Shown here piece after piece: positions 9,969 to 18,965 of a DNA stretch of 64,000 nucleotides (position 1 is the stretch's first letter; each line of letters begins with the position of its first letter). Position numbers and translations under genes: made by a program. Source of the DNA: UBA4421 sp002704225 (GTDB taxonomy: Bacteria > Pseudomonadota > Gammaproteobacteria > Pseudomonadales > Azotimanducaceae); contig CACDWG010000003.1 in the NCBI GenBank assembly GCA_902556425.1, positions 62,001 through 126,000 of the forward strand. Reading direction: 5' to 3'. Under the pieces are notes generated by a model that ran no database searches, was not told where the DNA came from, and saw only the letters and a list, made by a program, of their open reading frames with translations.

Positions 9969-10886
9969 TCACGATGATTCTCGGGTCTTGTTTTTGACGT
10001 CTCTAGCGACAGCCTTGACCTGATCGAATGCTGCGCGTCGTTCTGCCAACTCGTCTGCGGACAAATGCTCAATGCTGAAAAACTCGTCCTTCCATTTTGG
10101 GTCTTTAGCCCACTGTTGGGCTGACCCCAATGTGGTTCTCGGTTCTGTTGCAGTCTCGAGAGTCAGCAAAGCCAACGAAAGGGTCTCCCGCTGGGATGTC
10201 GGGTCATGGGGCTTGCCGGCAGAATTGCCCAAGGGGAAGTCGCTGAAGACAAAACGGGGCACACCGCAGTGTTCAACGATGTCTTTGGCGGAACCCATGA
10301 TGACTGTGGCAATGCCGTTTGCTTCGAGGTGGCGTGCGGCCAAACTGACCGACTGGTGGCAGACCGGTCAGTTCGCCACCAAGATCGCGAGATCGACTTC
10401 ATCCTCCTGAAGTAAGGCGAGCAGTTCTGGGCAGTCTTGATTCATGGTGGTCGGCTGACTGCGATTGGTGGGCAGTCCGTAGTAGCGCGGAGACAAACCG
10501 CCGATTTGACCGCCCTGGTTGGCTTCACGGAGCGCCTGCAGCGGGAAGTAGCTGTTGATGTCTTCGGCGGTGGTATAGGCGCGGTCATAGCTGACATGAG
10601 AGATGCCGAGGATGTCATCGGATTGCGATTCTCCCGCGTACACTCGATAAAACTTGGCGGCAGCGTTGTAGGGTGCCCCGGGGCCTTGGTCGCCTGCATC
10701 GGGTTTGAATGGCGCGGCGGTGGTGACTAAGCCCACGCGACTTTCAGCCACCGGTTTGCCTAGAGGCTGGAACGGGACGTCGGTAAAACTCGCCCACTGA
10801 TAAGGATTGTTGTAGCCCAGAGCCAAGTAGTAGTCCCGCATGCGCTGCATGTAGTTCAGCGCTGATGGGTTGGCGTGAGTGTCCAT
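9969..10886 (-). CDS. GrdB-like selenoprotein (glycine/sarcosine/betaine reductase B family), UGA-encoded Sec
   Basis: The frame runs from ATG 10886 for 172 codons to TGA (10370-10368), then continues in the same frame for 132 sense codons to a stop at 9969-9971, giving about 305 residues if TGA is read as selenocysteine. Across the TGA the protein reads LAILVAN-U-PVCHQSVSLAARHLEA, giving a U173-x-x-C176 redox motif. From general knowledge of this family, Cys homologues have CPVCHQ at this point. The downstream half (IVMGSAKDIVEH..VPRFVFSDFPLGN pattern) is not a separate gene: it lacks an ATG and RBS and completes the family fold. A 9-bp perfect hairpin spans the UGA. The gene follows the sulfatase gene by 15 nt, probably in one operon. 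Its physiological role in aerobic bacteria is unknown; the window holds no selA, selB or selC. Confidence 0.85.
10343..10373 (-). promoter_or_regulatory. candidate bacterial SECIS hairpin spanning the in-frame UGA
   Basis: On the minus strand, AACTGACCG (10373-10365) is perfectly complementary to CGGTCAGTT (10351-10343), with 13 nt between (GTCTGCCACCAGT) that can form a further CTG/CAG pairing with loop CCAC. The UGA lies in the lower stem. Bacterial SECIS elements sit immediately 3' of or around the UGA inside the coding region, so position fits. The apical region GGUCUG resembles that of the E. coli fdhF element as I recall it. Binding by SelB is inferred, not shown. Confidence 0.6.
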
Positions 10887-10901
10887 GTTCTCGGTTCCTG
10901 C

Positions 10902-12437
10902 CTAAACCGGCGCCAGACGCGGTAACCTGGGCTCTCGCGGCGCGGGCAGAGTGTCGTCTAGGTCTGCGATCAAGTCGCTTTTCAACGAAGCGTATGCAGG
11001 GTCATCCCATCGATTGACGAGAGCGCCTGGGTCGCTGGATAAATTGTAGAGTTCCCCCTCGGTGCCTTCATACAGAGAGCTTTTGCCGTAGCGAGAGCAG
11101 ACCCAATTGTCTTGATAGATGGTCTGCAAATTGAGGCTTACAGGTCCGTGTTCGCTTTCCCATTCGGTTAACATGCGCTGACGCTGTTGTGCTTGGGCGT
11201 CCTGTTCATCGAGGGGTAGGGGCTTTCCTTCTACCCAGTCGGGTTCACCGATGCCTGCGATTTGGCAAAAGGTTTGTGCCAGATCGAGATGGCCGACCGG
11301 TGCGGTCACCTCAGCCGCCGGTACATTGGCGCTCGGTGCTGGCCGCCAGATCAAGGGCAGCCGCATCAACGAGTCCACGTGGTAAGCTCCCTTAAATAAT
11401 AGGCCATAGTCGCCCTGCAGTTCGCCGTGGTCGGTGGTGAAAATGATGTCGGTTTCCGCTTCCCAGCCGCGACCCTTCAAATAGTCAAAAACCTTCGCGC
11501 AGGCGTCGTCGATGAGTTCGTTTTCGATGTGGGTGTAGGCATTAATTTCGCGGATCTGGTCGGGCGTCATGTCGCAAGGTTTGAAGCCTCGGGGAGACTC
11601 GAGATTGGCCCACAGACTGCCGTCGAAGTAACCCATCCAATGCTTGGGTTTGTCCTTGAGCATTTCTGCCGCCTGTTCGGGGCTGCCGGGATAGAGTTCG
11701 GGCAGCGGCACATCCCGCCAGTCCAATCGTTGCTTTTCTGCCGTTGGCGGATCCCAAGGGTGGTGGGGGTCTGGAAAACTCATCCACACGAACCAGTCTT
11801 CGTCATCTGACAGGGTGTTCAGCCAATCCATCGTGCGCTGTGCAACCCAGTTGGTGTGATACAGCTCTGTTGGTATATCCGTTGGCCAGACCTGGACCGC
11901 ACCGGTATCGCCACAGGCAGCCATGTTTTGCTGGCCCTTGTCGGTGACGGCCTGATAACGCTTGGCATTCAATTCCGGATGATGCTGGGCCAGCCACAGG
12001 TCGTAGTGGGAGTGATTCATGCCAAAGTGATTGGCCAACTCCATGTGTTCGAAGCCTCGATGTGGGCCTGACTCCCCCATGGCTGCCATGCGATTTTCGT
12101 AAAAGTCGTCTCCGGATCCGAGCCAGGGCTCAAAGTGGGCTTTGCCTAAAATTGCAGTTCGGTAATTGTGCTGTTGCAGCCAGTGGGCAATGGTGGGCGT
12201 GTCTTCTGGCAGGCTGACCCCGTTCATCCATACGCCGTGGCTGGCCACATGTTGGCCGGTCATGATGGTGGCTCGAGCCGGCATGCAAATCACGTTTTGA
12301 TTGTGGGCACGCCGGTAGTTGATCCCCTCGGCCGCCAACGCGTCGATGGCCGGTGTGCGGGCTACGGTGCCGCCGTTGCAACCCAGTGCGTCGTAACGCA
12401 TTTGGTCCGTGGTGATGAAGAGTATCTTTCTGCCCAT
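10902..12437 (-). CDS. type I sulfatase (formylglycine-dependent)
   Basis: Sulfatase/alkaline-phosphatase superfamily hydrolase, 511 residues. The N-terminal metal motif FITTDQMRYDALG and the active-site signature C51-M-P-A-R, in which the cysteine is converted to formylglycine, are intact. The alternate signature FTTDHGELQGDYG is near residue 330. No signal peptide is visible, so it is probably cytoplasmic. TGAGGT just upstream of ATG 12437 gives a ribosome site. It follows the hotdog-fold gene by 7 nt and precedes the selenoprotein gene by 15 nt, suggesting one operon. Desulfation of an organic sulfate is likely; the substrate is unknown. Confidence 0.92.
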   Translation of the reverse strand: MGRKILFITTDQMRYDALGCNGGTVARTPAIDALAAEGINYRRAHNQNVICMPARATIMTGQHVASHGVWMNGVSLPEDTPTIAHWLQQHNYRTAILGKAHFEPWLGSGDDFYENRMAAMGESGPHRGFEHMELANHFGMNHSHYDLWLAQHHPELNAKRYQAVTDKGQQNMAACGDTGAVQVWPTDIPTELYHTNWVAQRTMDWLNTLSDDEDWFVWMSFPDPHHPWDPPTAEKQRLDWRDVPLPELYPGSPEQAAEMLKDKPKHWMGYFDGSLWANLESPRGFKPCDMTPDQIREINAYTHIENELIDDACAKVFDYLKGRGWEAETDIIFTTDHGELQGDYGLLFKGAYHVDSLMRLPLIWRPAPSANVPAAEVTAPVGHLDLAQTFCQIAGIGEPDWVEGKPLPLDEQDAQAQQRQRMLTEWESEHGPVSLNLQTIYQDNWVCSRYGKSSLYEGTEGELYNLSSDPGALVNRWDDPAYASLKSDLIADLDDTLPAPREPRLPRLAPV

Positions 12438-12444
12438 GGGTACC

Positions 12445-13374
12445 TCAGGCGGTTAAGTCTTTACCGAGCGTCGCGGCGTCGGTGGCGTAATGTTCGTAGC
12501 TGTCCTTCAATGTCGCGGAATTCAGTATGACTTCAGCGGCCAATTCATTGGTTTCGGCATCGATCACTCGTGTCATGATCCAATTGGATTCGGTGCGTCT
12601 GCTTTCACTCAGCGCAATGATTTCGCGTTCCAGCTTGTAGGGGTGATCGACAAAGAGCGGGCCCTTGATCATCTTCATCTCTTGGGCAGCAAATAAGCCA
12701 ATCGCTGGGCCTCGGGTGCGAAACCCAGATTGGCCGCTGGTGTACTGGGTCAATACGCTGATCATTTCCAGCGGAATCACGGCTCTGCCCCAAGGATTGT
12801 CACTGCCATAGTACGAATGTTGTTCGGTAATTTTCTGTAGTTTCTCGGCAAGGCTGAAGGGATACATGGCTCCCATGTTCTGGTCGAAAGCCATTTGTGC
12901 GTGTTCTGGGTTGCCGGCGCCTAACTGTCCGACGCTGAGGTCGCTGAGAATCACGAGTTGATCGGCCGGGCGCAGTTTCGCTCTGCGTCGATCCAGTTCG
13001 GTCTCGCCGTAATCGGGGCCGAGCGAGGCAGTGCCCGTGAGCACCGGTGTACCATCGCGTTTTTCTGCACTGATACGCGCTACTTGATCGGTGGCGGCTT
13101 GTTCAACCATGACTCGGACTTCTTCGCCTTCGACCACCATGGTTTGGTAGTGGGCACTGATGCAGCCTCGCTCGAACCATGCATCGCCGAAGACCTCGTG
13201 GAGCAAGGGTACAAACTGGCTGAAATGGGTGGGTCCTTCGATGGGCGCGCCGGCGAAGCCAAGGTCTTCCGCCATTTTGTCGTCGTGGATAGACAGATGG
13301 CCGTCGTATTCTTGGTCACCCAGCATCTGCCGTGGTTTGCGAAATTCTCCAACCAGCATTGTCGGCTCTGTCAT
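12445..13374 (-). CDS. hotdog-fold (MaoC-like) protein
   Basis: A 309-residue protein that reads like a double hotdog (MaoC/hydratase-type) fold: the stretch LGFAGAPIEGPTHFSQFVPLL resembles the substrate helix of acyl thioester hydratases, followed by strand-rich sequence with a second ACT-like half ending VILNSATLKDSY. I do not see a complete MaoC catalytic Asp-His motif, so hydratase activity is uncertain. It is first in the minus-strand run hotdog-sulfatase-selenoprotein and divergent from the amidohydrolase gene at 13524; the 149 nt between probably hold both promoters. Confidence 0.6.
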   Translation of the reverse strand: MTEPTMLVGEFRKPRQMLGDQEYDGHLSIHDDKMAEDLGFAGAPIEGPTHFSQFVPLLHEVFGDAWFERGCISAHYQTMVVEGEEVRVMVEQAATDQVARISAEKRDGTPVLTGTASLGPDYGETELDRRRAKLRPADQLVILSDLSVGQLGAGNPEHAQMAFDQNMGAMYPFSLAEKLQKITEQHSYYGSDNPWGRAVIPLEMISVLTQYTSGQSGFRTRGPAIGLFAAQEMKMIKGPLFVDHPYKLEREIIALSESRRTESNWIMTRVIDAETNELAAEVILNSATLKDSYEHYATDAATLGKDLTA

Positions 13375-13523
13375 CGGTTTGCTCCTCTTTCAAACGGTGA
13401 TTTGTCCAGGGGAAAAATTAGCAGAAGAGGGGTTCAATGTCCTCACAGTCGGTTTCTTTGCGGTCCGTTGGCGTCTTGTGGTGACTTGTGGTGAGATGTT
13501 CGTCGTTCAACGGGGAGAGAGTG

Positions 13524-14696
13524 ATGACCTACGCGCACAGAAACGATATTTATGATGCGGATACCCACATGATGGAACCGCCGACTTGGTTGGCCGAATT
13601 TGCTGACGCCAAGTTACGCCCGCATTTGGCGCCGTTTGGTCAAGGAAAAGCCGTTACGCTAGAAAAAGCAGCGCAGGCAGTGGCGAGCTTCGAACGCCGC
13701 CAAAACAGCGCAGAAGTCTATGCGGAAATAGAGCAGTCGTTCATGTCCATGAAGCACAAGGGGTTCCAAGGCCTTGGGGCGTGGGACCGTGATGAGCGAG
13801 TTCGCGTCAACGATTTGCTGGGCTTTAAGGCGCACATTGTTTTTCCGACAACTGCCTTTGACCAAGTGCAGGGCGCCAAGGATCCTGAGATTTTCGCGGG
13901 TTCTGTGCAGGCTCTCAACCGAGGGCTGGCCAGTTTTTGTGAAACCGATGCGCGCATGCATCCGGCCGCCTACATTCCCTTTCGCCATGGGCCTGAAACC
14001 GCCATGGAATATCTGGATGCGGCCATCGCGATGAATTTCTCGGTCGTCATGATCGACACCATTGCGCCACAGGGGTCTCGCGCGTTTACCCATCCGGATT
14101 TCGATCCGATCTGGGCGAAAATTCAGGACGCCGATATCGCCATTACCATTCATGTCGGCACCGACGGCGGTTGGGATCCTGTACCGCTGTCGTTTTACAA
14201 CAATGGGGGTTCGGTGCCTGAGCACAGCGAAGGGGACGCCCCGCGCGACGCCATTGCTTACATGGGCATTCAGTACAATGCCGAATTGTTTCTTGCCGCG
14301 ATGATTTTTGATGGCGTATTCCATCGCTTTCCGAAATTGAGGGTGGCGGTCGTCGAGTTGGGGGCTTCTTGGGTCGTATCTTGGATGAAGCATATGGATC
14401 AGGCGTATCGAGCCTTTCGCCGTCTGCAGGATTTATCGCAAGTGCAAATGCAGCCTTCAGAGTACGTGTACAAACACATCAAGGTCACACCGTTTGCCGG
14501 CGAAGATGTGGGTTGGTTGCTCAACTCTGGTGCGGAGGATCTCCTGCTGTTTGCTTCGGATTACCCGCATCACGAAGGCACCGATGACCCGATTGGTCGG
14601 TTTGAGAAGACCATGGATGGGGTGAGTGAGCCGGTCAGACAAAAATTCTATGCGGATAACTTCCGCAGCTTGTTGGGCAGCCGCCTGTCGACCTAG
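13524..14696 (+). CDS. amidohydrolase family 2 (ACMSD-like) metal-dependent hydrolase
   Basis: TIM-barrel metal-dependent hydrolase or decarboxylase of about 390 residues. ATG 13524 was chosen because GGGGAGAGAG lies directly upstream; an in-frame GTG 36 nt earlier lacks this. The first metal motif is YDADTHMMEPP (D-x-H), followed by IHVGTDGG, ELGASWV and FASDYPHHEGTDDP, all typical of the 2-amino-3-carboxymuconate-semialdehyde decarboxylase group. A paralogue with the same motifs lies at 34308. It begins a plus-strand run with the thiolase gene downstream. Substrate unknown; an aromatic or ring-cleavage product is plausible by family. Confidence 0.87.
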   Translation: MTYAHRNDIYDADTHMMEPPTWLAEFADAKLRPHLAPFGQGKAVTLEKAAQAVASFERRQNSAEVYAEIEQSFMSMKHKGFQGLGAWDRDERVRVNDLLGFKAHIVFPTTAFDQVQGAKDPEIFAGSVQALNRGLASFCETDARMHPAAYIPFRHGPETAMEYLDAAIAMNFSVVMIDTIAPQGSRAFTHPDFDPIWAKIQDADIAITIHVGTDGGWDPVPLSFYNNGGSVPEHSEGDAPRDAIAYMGIQYNAELFLAAMIFDGVFHRFPKLRVAVVELGASWVVSWMKHMDQAYRAFRRLQDLSQVQMQPSEYVYKHIKVTPFAGEDVGWLLNSGAEDLLLFASDYPHHEGTDDPIGRFEKTMDGVSEPVRQKFYADNFRSLLGSRLST

Positions 14697-14740
14697 TCGA
14701 ACAGGGTGAATTGGTTTTAACGTAAGGGGAGAGAGTCAAA

Positions 14741-15904
14741 ATGCAGGATATTTATATTGTTGAAGCGGCACGCAGTCCAATCGGCAAGCGCGGTAAGGGC
14801 TTGGCGGGTTTGCTGCCAGCGGACTTGCTGGGCAAGGTGCAACGCGGTGCGTTAGAGCGTGCTGGGGTGGATCCCGCAAACGTCGGTCAGATCATTGGCG
14901 GGTGTGTGTCCCAGATCAATCAGCAATCGTTCAATATCGCCCGGATCGCCTGGCTTTCTCAGGGTTTTCCGGAGGAAGTGGCTGCGACGACGGTTGATTC
15001 TCAATGCGGATCCAGCCAGCAGGCGACGTCGCTCGCAGCGGCCATGATTGGCTCGGGCATGGAAGATATTGTGATGGCCTGTGGCGTGGAAATGATGTCG
15101 GTGATTCCGCTGGGATCGAACATGGCCGGCGGTGTGCCCATGGGCGAGAGCTACATGCAGCACTATCAGCCGACCAGTCAGTTTCAGGGTGCAGCCATGA
15201 TTGCGGAGGAATATCAGATCACTCGCCAAGATACCGATGCCTTCGGTCTCTCCAGCCAAGAAAAAGCCATTGCTGCTTGGGAACAAGGTCGTTTCGATCG
15301 CGAGATCGTGCCCGTGGAAGCCCCGGTTTTGGACAAAGAAGGCAACCCAACCGGTGAGATGCATACGGTTTCTCGAGACGAAGGTTTGCGAGCGACGGAT
15401 ATGGAATCCTTGGCCTCATTGCAAGCGGTGCCGGGTCAGGACATTCACACCGCAGGTTCCAGCTCTCAGGTATCTGACGGTGCTGCCGTTGTGATTCTGG
15501 CCAGCGCAAATGCGGTCGAAAAATATGGGTTGAAGCCCAGAGCCAAGATCCTCGCGACCACGCTGGTGGGATGTGATCCCGTCACGATGCTGAAAGGCCC
15601 CATTCCAGCAACGAAAAAGGTACTGGAACAAACGGGTTTGAGTATTGAAGATATCGATACCTTCGAAGTGAACGAAGCCTTTGCCTCGGTGGTGTTGGCT
15701 TGGCAAAAAGCCGTGGGGGCAGATGCTGACAAGGTCAATCCAAACGGCGGCGCTATCGCCCTCGGGCACCCAACAGGATCCACTGGAGCCCGCCTGATTA
15801 CCACGGCTCTACACGAACTTGAGCGAGATGAAGGCCGCTATGGGCTGATCGCCATGTGCTGTGGTGGTGGCTTAGGCACGGGCACGGTGATTGAGCGGCT
15901 CTAG
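14741..15904 (+). CDS. acetyl-CoA C-acyltransferase (thiolase)
   Basis: Classical thiolase of 387 residues with all catalytic elements: nucleophile C89 in DSQCGSSQQ, NEAFAS at 311-316, H343 in LGHPTGSTGAR and C373/C374 in CCGGGLGTG. A strong ribosome site (AAGGGGAGAGAG) precedes the ATG. It would catalyse thiolytic cleavage of 3-ketoacyl-CoA or the reverse condensation. It lies 44 nt after the amidohydrolase gene and upstream of a sodium/solute symporter, consistent with uptake and oxidation of one substrate class, which is inference. Confidence 0.93.
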   Translation: MQDIYIVEAARSPIGKRGKGLAGLLPADLLGKVQRGALERAGVDPANVGQIIGGCVSQINQQSFNIARIAWLSQGFPEEVAATTVDSQCGSSQQATSLAAAMIGSGMEDIVMACGVEMMSVIPLGSNMAGGVPMGESYMQHYQPTSQFQGAAMIAEEYQITRQDTDAFGLSSQEKAIAAWEQGRFDREIVPVEAPVLDKEGNPTGEMHTVSRDEGLRATDMESLASLQAVPGQDIHTAGSSSQVSDGAAVVILASANAVEKYGLKPRAKILATTLVGCDPVTMLKGPIPATKKVLEQTGLSIEDIDTFEVNEAFASVVLAWQKAVGADADKVNPNGGAIALGHPTGSTGARLITTALHELERDEGRYGLIAMCCGGGLGTGTVIERL

Positions 15905-15935
15905 CTAAACAGATCGTTACCAAGGCAACACAGCC

Positions 15936-17685
15936 ATGAATGGCGCGGATGGCATGCTAACGCTGGTCAGTTGCGCCTTTTTTATGGGTTTGGTCGCGTG
16001 GGTTTCCTACGTGAAAACCCGTGGAGAGGTGGCAACCCGAGACGGGTATTTTCTGGCGGGTCGTGGCCTTACCGCAGTCTTTATCGCGGGTTCGATGCTG
16101 CTAACCAATCTTTCCGCCGAGCAGCTCATTGGTCTCAATGGCTCGGCTTATGGGTTTAACTTGAGCAGCATGGGCTGGGAAGTCACAGCCGCCGTGGCCA
16201 CGGTATGCATGGCCTTTATCTTCCTGCCTCGTTATTTGGCTGGTGCTTTTACCACCTTGCCGGAATTCCTCAATGATCGTTTCGATGGCAGCGTGCGTGC
16301 GCTTTCGGCGGTTCTTTTCATGGTCGGCTATGGTTTGATCACCATACCCTCGGTGCTGTATGCCGGTTCCATTGCGGTACTGCAGCTTTTTGATGTGCCC
16401 ACTCTGCTGGGTATTTCCTACGCCCAAGCCTTAGTGGTGACCATTATCACCATCGGCTGTATCGGCGCGCTTTACGCGGTGTTTGGCGGCTTAAGGGCGG
16501 TGGCGGTTTCCGACACCCTCAACGGTATGGGGCTGTTGGTGGTTGGATTGGCGGTACCGATATTGGGTTTGATGGCCCTAGGCGATGGCAGTCTGGGCGA
16601 TGGCTTGCATACCGTGGCGAATACCCAGACACAAAAGCTCAATGCCATCGGCGGCGCTGACGACCCCACCCCGTTTGCTACTCTGTTTACCGGCATGGTG
16701 TTCGCGAACCTGTTTTACTGGTGTACGAATCAATACGTGATTCAACGCACGTTGGCCGCCAAGAGCTTGGCCGAAGGCCAAAAAGGTGTGCTGTTTTCAG
16801 GATTCTTCAAAGTCATGGTGCCATTTTTGATGATGCTGCCGGGTGTGATTGCCTATCATCTCTATGGCGGGGCCGACGAACCCGGTGGTCTCGCTTCGAT
16901 TGATCTGGCGTATCCGCGGTTGATTGCAGATGTGTTGCCAAACTACGCCATGGGGTTCTTTCTCGCAGTGTTGCTGGGGGCCGTGTTTTCGTCCTTTAAC
17001 TCATTGCTGAACAGTGCGGCCACGCTGTTCTGCTTGGACGTATACCTGCCGTATCGTGCTCGGCAGGGTAAGGGTGTGCTCAGTGATGATGGCCTACTTC
17101 GGGTCGCGCGCCGCACCAGTATCGTGATCGCACTGTTTTCCTTTGTGGTGGCTCCCTTGCTGCAATTTGCACCGGACGGACTGTGGCAGGTGATCCGTGT
17201 TTTCACCGGTTTCTACAACATCCCCATTGTCGCCATCGTGATCGTCGGATTGTTCACCACCCGGGTACCAGCACTGGGTCCTAAGCTTGTGATCGGTTTT
17301 CACCTGATCGCCTACGGGTTGCTGCAGTTCGTTTTCAAGGACGCCGTAAACATTCATTTTTTTACACCTCTACGCGATCCTCTTTGCGCTTGAGATTGGT
17401 ATTTTGCTGGTAACAGGCTACCTGCGACCACGCAGCCGCCCTTGGACCTACACCACCGCCCACGTCGTGGCCATGGATCCCTGGGTTCATCGTATCCCGT
17501 GTGCGGTGACGCTGCTGTCCTGTGTTGTCGCCCTGTACCTCATGTTTTCGCCCATTGGGCTGGTTGGCGGACTCAGTCAGGCTTTCTGGCCATTGCTGTT
17601 GGCTGTGGTGATCGTCAACATAGCGGTGTGGTGGCGCAGCGTCGCCCGAAACTCCGCCAGTGGTGCGGTAGCCAATCACGAATGA
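15936..17685 (+). pseudogene. SGLT-like sodium/solute symporter, frameshifted near its C-terminus
   Basis: Sodium/solute symporter of the sugar-transporter-like branch: LSAEQLIGLNGSAYGF and GSMLLTNLS match the first core helix of SGLT proteins. The first frame covers 485 residues, then ends at 17391-17393. Around 17357-17363 there is a run of seven T; removing one T restores NIHFLHLYAILFALEIG and joins the downstream frame, which contributes two more membrane segments and ends at 17685. The whole protein would be about 582 residues. Either the gene is inactivated, the run is a sequencing error, or slippage restores it. The transporter core is intact upstream of the shift. Confidence 0.8.
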
Positions 17686-17716
17686 CCAAAGACCGATAAC
17701 CCATGAGAAATCTGCG

Positions 17717-18928
17717 ATGAGCAAAATGAGACTGCGTGGTTTTGAAAGCGCATCAGGCCAACGTCATGTGTCTGAGGAGGACCGATACCTCTACCGTCAA
17801 GAGGAACCCAAGCACCGTCTGGTGGTGATTGGTACCGGCACCATGGGACAGGAGCATATGCGTGTGGCCGCGCTCCTAGGCCGGGCACGCATCCACGGCA
17901 TCTACGATTCGCAACCACTGAGCATGGACGTGGCCGAAGCCAACTTTCGTCCTCTGCAGCCGGAACCCTTGGTGCGATATGACGATCTGGCATCGGCCTG
18001 TAACGATCCGGCGGCGGACGCACTGTTGATCTGCACACCCAATTACACCCATTTCGACGTGCTGCAAACGGCGATGAAGTCGGGCAAACCGATCTTTTTA
18101 GAAAAACCCATGGCGACAGATCTGCAGGACGCTGCCGCCATTGTGCGAGCGGACAAGGCCTACACTGCGTTCATTCAAATCGGGCTGCAGTATCGCTACA
18201 AGCCTCAATATCTAGAAGCCTTGGCCGAAGCGCTGACGCGGCGGTCCGTGGGGGATGTTAAGACCATCAGTGTGAGTGAGCATCGTCCGCCGTTTTTAGA
18301 CAAGGTCGATCAGTGGAATAAGTTCGAGCGCCTCAGCGGCGGTACTCTTGTCGAGAAATGTTGTCACTACTTTGACCTGATCAATCTGCTTGCCCAAGCC
18401 CGTCCCGGCCGAGTGTACGCGACCGGCGGTCAGGCGGTGAACTTTCTTGATTTTGAACGCAATGGAGTGCCATCGGATATCGATGACCACGCCTTTGTCA
18501 GCATCGATTACGATAATGGGATACGCGCGAGCTTCACCCTCAATATGTTCTGTCCGGATTTTGCCGAGGAGTTGGTGGTGGTGGGTGATCGAGGGCGCTT
18601 GAAAGCCACGGAAGAACAAGACATTCATCGATCGGCATCCGGTTCCGCAAGCCTAACTCTGCGTTTGGGGGAGAACGGACTGTCGAAAACGTCTGATCTG
18701 ACGTACCCCCGAGCGATCGAGCAAAGCGGTCACCACGGGTCCACTTACTTTGAACACATTGCCTTGATCGACCGTTTGGAGGGCAAGGAAGTGGATTGCG
18801 CGACGCCAATGCAAGGCATGTGGGCAATGATCGTCGCCAGCGCCGCGCAGCAGTCCGTGGCATCGGGGCAGGCGGTTTCGATAGACCGCTTTATCGCCGA
18901 GAATGATCTCGGGACCTTACTGAATTAG
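17717..18928 (+). CDS. Gfo/Idh/MocA family oxidoreductase
   Basis: NAD(P)-dependent oxidoreductase of 403 residues. After an N-terminal extension of about 33 residues, the Rossmann motif VVIGTGTMGQEHM begins, followed by LICTPNYTHFDVLQ and the family lysine motif FLEKPMA. The C-terminal alpha/beta domain contains LVEKCCHYFDLINLL, in line with the substrate-binding HxxD pattern. Such enzymes oxidise sugars, inositols or related polyols. It follows the symporter by about 30 nt and precedes an aldo/keto reductase, so this group may handle an imported polyol or sugar-like compound; this is inference. Confidence 0.9.
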   Translation: MSKMRLRGFESASGQRHVSEEDRYLYRQEEPKHRLVVIGTGTMGQEHMRVAALLGRARIHGIYDSQPLSMDVAEANFRPLQPEPLVRYDDLASACNDPAADALLICTPNYTHFDVLQTAMKSGKPIFLEKPMATDLQDAAAIVRADKAYTAFIQIGLQYRYKPQYLEALAEALTRRSVGDVKTISVSEHRPPFLDKVDQWNKFERLSGGTLVEKCCHYFDLINLLAQARPGRVYATGGQAVNFLDFERNGVPSDIDDHAFVSIDYDNGIRASFTLNMFCPDFAEELVVVGDRGRLKATEEQDIHRSASGSASLTLRLGENGLSKTSDLTYPRAIEQSGHHGSTYFEHIALIDRLEGKEVDCATPMQGMWAMIVASAAQQSVASGQAVSIDRFIAENDLGTLLN

Positions 18929-18965
18929 ATCAATCACACTACCTAGGAAGAGGAACAAAAATCTG

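Noticed and set aside
10344..10367. Treating the second half of the GrdB-like gene as a separate gene with a TTG start
   Set aside because: No ribosome site, and the residues before that TTG (PVCHQSVS) belong to the conserved redox motif.
17404..17685. Separate small membrane protein after the symporter
   Set aside because: It is the missing C-terminus of the symporter in the shifted frame, restored by removing one T from a seven-T run.
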